Source of the DNA: Treponema sp.
GTDB taxonomy: Bacteria > Spirochaetota > Spirochaetia > Treponematales > Breznakiellaceae
Direction: 5' to 3'
NCBI GenBank assembly: GCA_031278755.1
Contig: JAITJV010000159.1
Span: 1-5,814, forward strand
DNA: 5,814 bases
Under the pieces are notes generated by a model. It was given only the letters and a program-made list of their open reading frames with translations, had not been told where the DNA came from and did no database searches. Of the stretch, positions 1 through 5,640 are shown piece after piece. A program made the position numbers and the translations under genes. Each line of letters begins with the position of its first letter. The stretch's first letter is position 1.

Positions 1-99
1 CGTGGACTCCATGACGCACTCGCCGGCCCAGCCTGAAAAGGCAAAAAAGAAAAAAGCGAAAATGATTTTTTCAAACCCAAGGTTTTTCAAATCCGTCAT
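1..99 (-). CDS. Putative ABC_trans_CmpB-type integral membrane protein, N-terminal fragment (runs off left edge)
   Basis: An open frame of 33 codons starts one base after the stop of the giant activase gene (TAA-A-ATG) and stays open to the window edge. A ribosome-binding-like AAGGCGG (rc of 106-112) lies 6 nt before the ATG, inside the end of the upstream gene, so the two genes are probably co-transcribed and translationally coupled. The visible product has a short polar start, a Phe-rich hydrophobic segment (residues 12-22), then GW at 23-24 and a Glu at 27. The order 'hydrophobic helix, F-x-GW-x-x-E' resembles the N-terminus of the putative ABC-transporter type IV family (CmpB, PF06541), small multi-pass inner-membrane proteins of uncertain function. 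It could instead be another membrane protein; only the first helix is visible. The gene itself is fairly certain, the family is a moderate guess. Confidence 0.6.
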   Translation of the reverse strand, partial: MTDLKNLGFEKIIFAFFFFAFSGWAGECVMEST

Positions 100-100
100 T

Positions 101-3100
101 TTAAACCGCCTTTTTTGGCGCCTCGGTCAGTTCTTCTTTTATTTCCGCTTCTTTTGCCGCGCGCATTTCATCAAGATTCCGCGTATTCATGATGAGCATC
201 TGCAGGCGGTTTTCGATATTGGCAAAACTCGTATCGGGATCGTAGTCAAGCGGCAGAATCTGTATGGCGGGGTACTCCTCCTTGATGCGTTTTACCATGC
301 CGCGCCCGCAGACATGGTTGGGAAGGCAGCCGAAAGGCTGAAGCATGATGAAGGAGCGGATTCCCCCGGCGGCGTGGTGAAGAATATCCGCCACCATAAG
401 GAAGCCTTCGCCTGACTGTATCGAATGGTGAATGATGTGGTCGCTGATTTTCGCCATCTCGGGCAGGCGCAGGCAGGGCTTGTAGAGCGGGTGCCTGACC
501 GCGCAGCTTTCCAGCACGTTAAGGGCTATATCGAAAAATTTATCCCCTGAAAAAGACCACGCGATTTCAAAAGGCGAATGGCGCACACGGAAATCCCTGA
601 CCTCCGAAACGGTATGCATCAGCATGAGGTTTCTGTACACGTCGGCCATGCGGGGCAGCTCGACTTCCATGTTGTTTTTTTCAAGATATGCTTCAATATA
701 GTAATTGGATCCGCCGTGGAAGGTCAAAAGGTATTCGCCCGTGATAAAAACAACAGGGCGCGGATCGGATCTGTCGTAGCGGACGGCGCACATGGCGTCT
801 ATGGATTTCTTGAACGCGCGGTACGCCCCGAAAATGCCCCGGCGCAAAAGCCCCTCTGAAATTATGTCGATGGAATGTTCAAACACCCGGTCGGTTTCAC
901 CCGGAACAAGTTCATAGGGCCGTATCTTCCGCCTGAGGTCCTCAAGGATGTCCGCCATGATTAGGCAGAACGCGCCCCTGCCGTAGGTGATGATGCTGAA
1001 CTTGAATCCGGGATGCAGGTTCTTCGTATCAAAAAGATCCGTTGAAAGAACCGGAACCTGGGGATAGCCCGCCTCATCAAGGGCCTTGCGGGTCAACACC
1101 ATGTAATTTACAAGGCGGCAGTCGCAGGAAGTTTTTCCTGTACCGACAATGACGTCGTCGGGGTTATATTTTCCGCTTTTAAGCGCCGCCAGCGCTTCGC
1201 CGATAATTACCTGGGCGGGAAAACAAATATCGTTATGCACGTATTTTTTTCCAAGAAGCATCGCGTCCCTGCTTCCCATGGGGAGCGGCTCGGCCCTGAT
1301 CCCTTCGCGTTTCAGGGCGGCGCTCATGACCTTGCAGAACGCCCTGCTTATATTGGGAACAAGGACCGTCTTTGTCCTTCTGCCTTTCCGCGTCAGCTTT
1401 ACCGGGAACGGCTCGCCAAGTTTCCGCACCCGCAGCGCTTCCTTGCGCCGCCGTTCGGCAACGGTTTCAATAAACGATCTGACCCGTATCCGCAAAGGCC
1501 CCGACACGTCGCTTTCGTCAAGTTTCAGAATGAGCGGGGACTTTCCCGAAATTTCATCCATCAGCCTGATTACTTCATCGGTATAAATCGCATCGTGTCC
1601 GCAGCCGAAGCTGAAGATCTGCACATATTCAAGCGCGGGGTGGCGCGCCGACGCTATAGCCCCTGAAAGAAGGCGGGCGTGGTTATTATTGGTAATATCA
1701 AGCCTTGTTTTTTTAAGGCTTATCTTCTGTACGCCCGGCAGGGAGTCCACGGTAAGGACGGGTATGCCCATGCCCGTAAAATAGCGGGAAAGATTATGGT
1801 TGACAAGTTCGTCAAACTGGTAATGCCTTCCCGACAGAACAACGGCAAAGCCGCCCTTCTTCTCGGTTTCTTCGATAATCCGCTTTCCCTCGGCGGCAAG
1901 AAGACGGTTAAAAGAATCAAGGGCGGCGTCAGCCTGGGCAACCGCCCCGCGGGTAAGACGATCCGAAATACCGAAGGTTTCCCGCATGTAACGGCAGAGC
2001 TGGTAATTGCGATCCGCGTTTTTGAACCAGTGAAAGACAGGCGTGTCGAACGCAACATTCCAGCGGCGCTCGGGATCGTCGGAATATCTTATGACAAGCG
2101 GATATCCCTTGAGCACAGGACAGGTGTATGTACTTCCCTTTTCCGGATTGTCGGTTGGAAGCCGTATGAAAAGCGGCATGAAGATACGATCAACCCCGCT
2201 TGCGGCAAGCGCGTGTATGTGGCCGTGGGCGAGCTTTGCGGGAAAACAGACCGTATCGGAAGCGACGAAGGGAAGCCCGTCTTCAAAAATTTTTCTGGTG
2301 CTTCGGGGGGAGACCGCCGTCCTGAAACCCAGGGCGTGAAAAAAAGTGGTAAAGAAAGGCATGGTGCGCCAGAAATCAAGAGCGCGGGGCAGCCCTATGG
2401 TAACGTTCTGTTCGGGAAGAAGCGGGGAGAAGGGGTAATCCTCAAGAAGAAGCCGTTCCCGTATCCGTATCATGTCGGGAACCGCGTCCATTCTTGCGTT
2501 AACTTCCTTTATCTTTTCGCGGAAGGCGGGATCGCGGACGTCGCCCACTATTTCACCGCGCTCGCAGCGGTTGCCCGTGATCCAGGTTTTCCCGTTTGAG
2601 AAGGTAACAAGGGTGCGGCTGCAGTTGTTTGTACAGAAGACGCACTTGATCCCCGATTCCTGTACATAGTCAAAACGCTCCACCGCTTCAAGGCCTATAA
2701 AGCGCGGCGTAATTTTTTCGCCCGCGGCGAGGCGCCTCGCAAGCTCCCTTTTGGCAAGAAGCGCTATGCCTATGGCCCCCATTTCACCGGGGTACGGAGC
2801 GCGGACCACTTCCCTTCCCAGGTACTGTTCAAGGGCGCGGAGAACGGCGTCGTTTTTAAAGGTCCCCCCCTGAACAACCACCCTCCCGCCAAGGCTTGCA
2901 AAATTGGAAATACGCACCACTTTTGTAAACACGTTTTCAATAATTGACCGGCAAAGACCGGCCATAATGTCGTCGGCCTGCTTGCCGTTTTTCTGCTCGG
3001 TGATGATCGTGCTGTTCATAAAGACCGTGCAGCGGCTTCCCAGTTCAGCGGGGTTCTTTGCGTTAAAGGCGGCTTCCGCGATCTTTCCAACGGGGATATT

Positions 3101-4546
3101 GAGATTGGCGGCGAAATTCTCAAGGAAGGAACCGCAGCCTGATGAACAGGCCTCATTGACCGTTATGTTGGTTACTATGCCGCTGGAAATGGTGATGGCC
3201 TTCATATCCTGGCCGCCAATGTCAAGGATGAAACTTGCCCCGGGAACGTACTTCTGCGCCGCGGCCGCATGGGCCACCGTTTCCACCGTATGATAATCGG
3301 CGCCCAGCGCCTTGTCAAAAAGCAGCTCCCCATAGCCCGTCGTGCCGAGGGCGCTTATGTCCAGCGTAATACCCGCTTCTTCGTATTTTCTGCGGAGGCC
3401 CACAAGCGCGTCTTTTATGACATGCAGGGGATCGCCGTGGTTGGCGGAATAAAAGCTGTCTACGATTTCTTCGTCTTCATTAAGAAGTACGAATTTCGAC
3501 GTCGTAGATCCCGCGTCTATGCCAAGGTATACCTTAAGAACATCGCCCCGCCCCGCCCCGTGCGACGGGGGAGGCGGCGGCCTGTGGCGTTCTTCAAATT
3601 CCTTCCGTTCTTCCGCCGAAGAAAAATAGGCGCGTTTTATTTCACGCCCTCCGCCTGAAATGAGGGCGCGGTATGAAGAAAGGGAAGAAGCCGCTTTTGC
3701 GGCGCTGAAGGCGTAGGGAAAACCGGCAAACATTTCATCCACCGAAAGGGCCGCGCCGTAGGCGATAATGGTTTCAGGCGACGGAGGGCGGATGACGTCG
3801 TCTTCCGAAAGCCCCAGCCGTTCCGCAAATACGCGGATCAGGGTGGGGTTAAAGGTAAGCGGGCCGCCTTCAAAGATGATGGGCGGCTTAAGCTCAAGAC
3901 CCTGGGCCAGGCCGCCTATGGTCTGCTTGGCGATGGCATGAAACGTGGAAAGGGCGATATCCTCGCGGAGGCCGCCCTGGTTAAGCAGGGGCTGTATGTC
4001 GGTTTTGGCGAATACGCCGCAGCGGCCTGAAATGTCATATACGGAAGACCCTTTTTCGGCAAGCGCCTCGAATTCCTCCACGGGAACCCGCAGAAGGACG
4101 GCGACTTCGTCTATAAAGGCGCCGGTCCCGCCGGCGCAGCTTCCGTTCATCCTCATGTCCGAAGCGACAAGACGGCCTGTTGCATCATCATGATAAAAGA
4201 ACACAATTTTGGCGTCCTGTCCGCCCAGCTCTATGGCGACCCTCGCCTGCGGGTAAAACGTACGTACCGCTATGGCGTTGGCGACTACTTCCTGGACATA
4301 GGGAACCCCCAAAAGGTCGGCGACGGGCTTCCCCCCCGAACCGCATACGGCGGGCCTGAAAACCGCTCCGGGAAAGGTTTCAAAAACTTCCGTTAAAAGG
4401 GCGAGAACCGTCTCCGCCTGATACGCATTATGCCGCCGGTAACGGGAAAAAAGGACCTTTTTGGTTTTCTTTTCCATGGCAATAACTTTTACCGTTGTTG
4501 AACCAACATCTATCCCAAGCCGCAACAGCGGAAATATTTTATTCAT
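101..4546 (-). CDS. Giant acyl-CoA dehydratase activase-related protein: two BadF/HgdC ATPase domains fused to two HgdB/DUF2229-like halves
   Basis: The product is 1481 aa and soluble-looking. Residues 8-290 form ATPase domain 1: phosphate loop GIDVGSTTVK (11-20), ELGGQDAK (106-113), Cys137 in NGSCAGGTG, Cys176 in SGRCGVF, FEGGP (225-229). A P5 linker (323-327) leads to ATPase domain 2 (338-605): GIDAGSTTSK (342-351), DIGGQDMK (442-449), Cys467, Cys506. Each Cys pair is 39 apart, as in the HgdC-type activases whose dimer holds one [4Fe-4S]. Cys635, 638, 642 and 661 form a metal-site insertion. Residues 715-990 resemble DUF2229 and 1060-1425 a second diverged HgdB-like half (Cys767/809/982 and 1108/1141/1407). 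Family knowledge: activases use ATP to drive an electron to a dehydratase or double-cubane reductase; the reaction of these long fusions is undefined, so the substrate is unknown. ATG at 4546 is chosen because P-loop 1 starts at residue 11; the in-frame ATG at 4606 has no Shine-Dalgarno and lies upstream of the promoter. Confidence 0.93.
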   Translation of the reverse strand: MNKIFPLLRLGIDVGSTTVKVIAMEKKTKKVLFSRYRRHNAYQAETVLALLTEVFETFPGAVFRPAVCGSGGKPVADLLGVPYVQEVVANAIAVRTFYPQARVAIELGGQDAKIVFFYHDDATGRLVASDMRMNGSCAGGTGAFIDEVAVLLRVPVEEFEALAEKGSSVYDISGRCGVFAKTDIQPLLNQGGLREDIALSTFHAIAKQTIGGLAQGLELKPPIIFEGGPLTFNPTLIRVFAERLGLSEDDVIRPPSPETIIAYGAALSVDEMFAGFPYAFSAAKAASSLSSYRALISGGGREIKRAYFSSAEERKEFEERHRPPPPPSHGAGRGDVLKVYLGIDAGSTTSKFVLLNEDEEIVDSFYSANHGDPLHVIKDALVGLRRKYEEAGITLDISALGTTGYGELLFDKALGADYHTVETVAHAAAAQKYVPGASFILDIGGQDMKAITISSGIVTNITVNEACSSGCGSFLENFAANLNIPVGKIAEAAFNAKNPAELGSRCTVFMNSTIITEQKNGKQADDIMAGLCRSIIENVFTKVVRISNFASLGGRVVVQGGTFKNDAVLRALEQYLGREVVRAPYPGEMGAIGIALLAKRELARRLAAGEKITPRFIGLEAVERFDYVQESGIKCVFCTNNCSRTLVTFSNGKTWITGNRCERGEIVGDVRDPAFREKIKEVNARMDAVPDMIRIRERLLLEDYPFSPLLPEQNVTIGLPRALDFWRTMPFFTTFFHALGFRTAVSPRSTRKIFEDGLPFVASDTVCFPAKLAHGHIHALAASGVDRIFMPLFIRLPTDNPEKGSTYTCPVLKGYPLVIRYSDDPERRWNVAFDTPVFHWFKNADRNYQLCRYMRETFGISDRLTRGAVAQADAALDSFNRLLAAEGKRIIEETEKKGGFAVVLSGRHYQFDELVNHNLSRYFTGMGIPVLTVDSLPGVQKISLKKTRLDITNNNHARLLSGAIASARHPALEYVQIFSFGCGHDAIYTDEVIRLMDEISGKSPLILKLDESDVSGPLRIRVRSFIETVAERRRKEALRVRKLGEPFPVKLTRKGRRTKTVLVPNISRAFCKVMSAALKREGIRAEPLPMGSRDAMLLGKKYVHNDICFPAQVIIGEALAALKSGKYNPDDVIVGTGKTSCDCRLVNYMVLTRKALDEAGYPQVPVLSTDLFDTKNLHPGFKFSIITYGRGAFCLIMADILEDLRRKIRPYELVPGETDRVFEHSIDIISEGLLRRGIFGAYRAFKKSIDAMCAVRYDRSDPRPVVFITGEYLLTFHGGSNYYIEAYLEKNNMEVELPRMADVYRNLMLMHTVSEVRDFRVRHSPFEIAWSFSGDKFFDIALNVLESCAVRHPLYKPCLRLPEMAKISDHIIHHSIQSGEGFLMVADILHHAAGGIRSFIMLQPFGCLPNHVCGRGMVKRIKEEYPAIQILPLDYDPDTSFANIENRLQMLIMNTRNLDEMRAAKEAEIKEELTEAPKKAV

Positions 4547-4555
4547 GTTTCGTTG

Positions 4556-4584
4556 ACTATACAGAAAAACATAAAGATTTGCAA
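4556..4584 (-). promoter_or_regulatory. Sigma70-type promoter of the activase gene, predicted to give a leaderless mRNA
   Basis: On the minus strand, TTGCAA (4584-4579) and TATAGT (4561-4556) are separated by exactly 17 bp, with an AT-rich spacer. The usual distance from the -10 box puts transcription start near 4549-4546, that is 0-3 nt before the ATG at 4546. No Shine-Dalgarno is seen in the bases before that ATG. The boxes are read directly; activity is inferred. Confidence 0.6.
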
Positions 4585-4597
4585 GGAAGCTTACTTG
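4582..4597. promoter_or_regulatory. Candidate shared operator: 16-bp palindrome between divergent -35 boxes
   Basis: CAAGGAAGCTTACTTG is an inverted repeat with 7 of 8 pairs matching; the only mismatch is G4586/A4593. Its centre (between 4589 and 4590) coincides exactly with the midpoint of the two -35 boxes (4579-4584 minus, 4595-4600 plus), and its arms run into both. A bound dimer would cover both promoters. Part of the symmetry arises because both -35 boxes begin CTTG, so chance contributes. No regulator gene is visible. Confidence 0.4.
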
Positions 4598-4624
4598 AAT
4601 GATCATAAAATATCGGCGTATACT
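4595..4624 (+). promoter_or_regulatory. Sigma70-type promoter of the isomerase gene
   Basis: TTGAAT (4595-4600) and TATACT (4619-4624) are separated by 18 bp. Predicted transcription start is near 4631, leaving a leader of about 11 nt whose first bases are the ribosome binding site. An 8-bp palindrome, ATGATCAT (4599-4606), overlaps the -35 box and spacer and might also be a protein site, though at that length chance is likely. Confidence 0.55.
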
Positions 4625-4630
4625 GTCTTA

Positions 4631-4636
4631 AAGGAG
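4631..4636 (+). promoter_or_regulatory. Ribosome binding site of the isomerase gene
   Basis: AAGGAG ends 5 nt before the ATG at 4642 and is the only good Shine-Dalgarno nearby, which fixes the start. The divergent activase start lacks a comparable site. Confidence 0.8.
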
Positions 4637-4641
4637 AAACC

Positions 4642-5466
4642 ATGTTACCGATTGCGATACAACTGTACAATGTAAGGGAAGAACTTGACGCCGATCTTGA
4701 AGGTACACTGTCCAAAGTAGCCGGCCTCGGCTACAGGTATGCCGAACTCGCGGGTCTTTACGGAAGGAAACCGGCGGAATTCAGGGCCGGGCTGGACAAG
4801 GCGGGCCTTGCCGCAATCTCCGCCCATGTACCATACCGGGAAATGATCGCGGACCCCGAAAAAGTCATGCGCTCCTATATCGAGATAGGCTGCAAATACA
4901 TTGTCATTCCCTATCTTGCCGAAGAAGACCGCAGCACAGGCGCGAATTACGAAGAAGTAAAAAAGGGAATAGCCGCACTGTGCGGGACAGCCAAAAAACT
5001 CGGCGTGATCATGCTGTACCATAACCATGATTTTGAATTTGAAAAGTACAACGGCAAATACGCCCTGGACGACCTTTACGATACAATTCCCGCAAGCCTC
5101 CTTCAGACGGAAATAGACGCCTGCTGGGTCAAGGTAGCCGGAGTCAATCCCGCCGATTATATACGCAAGTACAAGGGCCGTTCGCCCGTCGTCCACCTCA
5201 AGGATTATTACATGCCGGAGGGGGTAAAAGGCGGGCAGATGTATGAGCTGATAGGCCTCGCGAAAAAAGCGGACGCGGGGGCAAAAGGCGGCTTCGAATT
5301 CCGCAGCATAGGAGACGGCGTACAGGACATACCCGCCATTCTGGCCGCGGCGGCGGACGCGGGCGCATCATGGCTTGTCGTGGAACAAGACCGCCCCACC
5401 CCCGGCAAAACTTCCCTTGAATGCGCGGGGGCGAGCCTTGCGTATCTTAATTCGCTGAAGTCATAA
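4642..5466 (+). CDS. Sugar phosphate isomerase/epimerase-like TIM-barrel protein (AP_endonuc_2 / xylose isomerase-like superfamily)
   Basis: The 274-aa product has the usual length of single-domain members of this superfamily, which isomerise or epimerise free sugars, sugar phosphates or inositol derivatives in the cytoplasm, usually with a divalent metal. Motifs in barrel order are YAELAG (33-38), SAH (60-62), YHNHDFEF (126-133), EIDACW (157-162), HLKD (185-188), GDGVQDIP (224-231) and VVEQD (246-250). By analogy with tagatose epimerase-type enzymes, likely metal ligands are Glu132, Asp159, His185 and Glu248. This is inferred from position, not alignment. There is no signal peptide or membrane segment. 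The start is set by the AAGGAG at 4631-4636. It is transcribed divergently from the giant activase gene and appears monocistronic: hairpins and a tRNA fragment follow. The exact substrate cannot be read from the sequence, so no gene symbol is given. No frameshift or missing motif is evident. Confidence 0.9.
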   Translation: MLPIAIQLYNVREELDADLEGTLSKVAGLGYRYAELAGLYGRKPAEFRAGLDKAGLAAISAHVPYREMIADPEKVMRSYIEIGCKYIVIPYLAEEDRSTGANYEEVKKGIAALCGTAKKLGVIMLYHNHDFEFEKYNGKYALDDLYDTIPASLLQTEIDACWVKVAGVNPADYIRKYKGRSPVVHLKDYYMPEGVKGGQMYELIGLAKKADAGAKGGFEFRSIGDGVQDIPAILAAAADAGASWLVVEQDRPTPGKTSLECAGASLAYLNSLKS

Positions 5467-5471
5467 CCGAT

Positions 5472-5509
5472 CGTTCAGGCCGTTCCGTGAACGTCCGGAA
5501 TATTTCCGG
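5472..5509. other. Two adjacent small hairpins after the isomerase gene, possible weak terminator
   Basis: CGTTCA (5472-5477) pairs with TGAACG (5488-5493) around a 10-nt loop, and CCGGAA (5495-5500) pairs with TTCCGG (5504-5509) around a TAT loop. They begin 6 nt after the isomerase stop. Neither is followed directly by a T-run, so they do not form a classical Rho-independent terminator; the nearest T-run is at 5535-5539. The second hairpin shares its last two bases with the tRNA-like fragment. Confidence 0.35.
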
Positions 5510-5530
5510 GCGCGTAGCTCAGTAGGTCAG
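5508..5530 (+). pseudogene. 5' fragment of a tRNA gene, broken off in the D-arm; probable attachment-site remnant
   Basis: The 23 bases fit tRNA numbering without gaps: a 7-nt acceptor strand GGGCGCG (5508-5514), U8-A9 (5515-5516), D-stem GCTC (5517-5520), A14-G15, G18-G19 (5525-5526) and A21 (5529). After G22 the expected GAGC strand is replaced by GCCT, and nothing downstream forms an anticodon or T arm. The fragment cannot make a tRNA alone. Amino-acid identity cannot be assigned from the 5' part. An integrase-like gene starts 110 nt later, pointing away, so this is most simply the chromosomal side of an insertion junction. Chance similarity is unlikely given the run of conserved positions. 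Confidence 0.6.
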
Positions 5531-5553
5531 CCTGTTTTTCTAATTATTCCTTC

Positions 5554-5559
5554 TATAAT
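5554..5559 (+). promoter_or_regulatory. Consensus -10 box (TATAAT) upstream of the integrase gene
   Basis: A perfect TATAAT lies in the most AT-rich part of the junction region. No good -35 box is found at 16-18 bp (the best is CTGTTT at 5532-5537), so the promoter may be weak or activator-dependent. Transcription would start near 5566, giving a leader of about 75 nt that contains the hairpin and tandem repeat. Confidence 0.4.
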
Positions 5560-5583
5560 ATTCACCATCATTCAGGCTCAAAA

Positions 5584-5608
5584 ATCGCCGCCTAAACCGG
5601 GCGGTGAT
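5584..5608. other. 9-bp hairpin in the integrase leader
   Basis: ATCGCCGCC (5584-5592) pairs with GGCGGTGAT (5600-5608), allowing one G-U pair, around a 7-nt loop. Its right arm overlaps the first unit of the tandem repeat. No T-run follows, so a terminator is unlikely; a translational control hairpin or an integrase/accessory protein site are possibilities. Confidence 0.45.
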
Positions 5609-5624
5609 ATGTTGGTGATATGTT
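5603..5624 (+). repeat. Perfect tandem duplication of GGTGATATGTT (2 x 11 bp)
   Basis: Units at 5603-5613 and 5614-5624 are identical and abut with no gap. An 11-bp period is about one helical turn, so a protein contacting both units would bind one DNA face. The repeat ends 4 bp before the Shine-Dalgarno of the integrase gene, a position suited to integrase arm-type sites or autoregulation. Function is inferred. Confidence 0.7.
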
Positions 5625-5640
5625 TACAGGAGGAACGATT

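Noticed and set aside
1679..2599. A 306-codon plus-strand open frame opposite the activase gene
   Set aside because: It lies wholly antisense to a strongly supported gene, has no recognisable domain, and is explained by the codon bias of the real gene. The other antisense frames at 2-415, 578-859, 1149-1666, 2904-3658 and 3945-4396 are rejected for the same reason.
3541..3585. A GC-rich, C-run-containing stretch that might be a repeat element
   Set aside because: It encodes the Pro/Gly/Arg-rich linker between the two ATPase domains (residues 321-335) in frame, so it is ordinary coding sequence.
4547..4606. A 20-codon upstream extension of the giant activase to an ATG at 4606
   Set aside because: It lacks a ribosome binding site, covers both boxes of the best minus-strand promoter, and adds residues before a start that already sits properly 10 residues ahead of the phosphate loop.
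4599..4606. ATGATCAT palindrome as an operator
   Set aside because: It is only 8 bp with no flanking symmetry, and is expected often by chance; the 16-bp palindrome centred at 4589.5 is the better candidate.
4645..5196. A 183-codon minus-strand frame opposite the isomerase gene
   Set aside because: It is antisense to a gene with clear TIM-barrel motifs and a good start site, and it shows no domain of its own.
5472..5509. A Rho-independent terminator for the isomerase gene
   Set aside because: Two hairpins exist, but their stems are only 6 bp and no T-run follows either, so they are listed as hairpins only.
5508..5590. A complete tRNA gene
   Set aside because: The D-stem cannot close as GCTC/GAGC, and no anticodon stem, TTCGA loop or 3' acceptor complementary to GGGCGCG follows.
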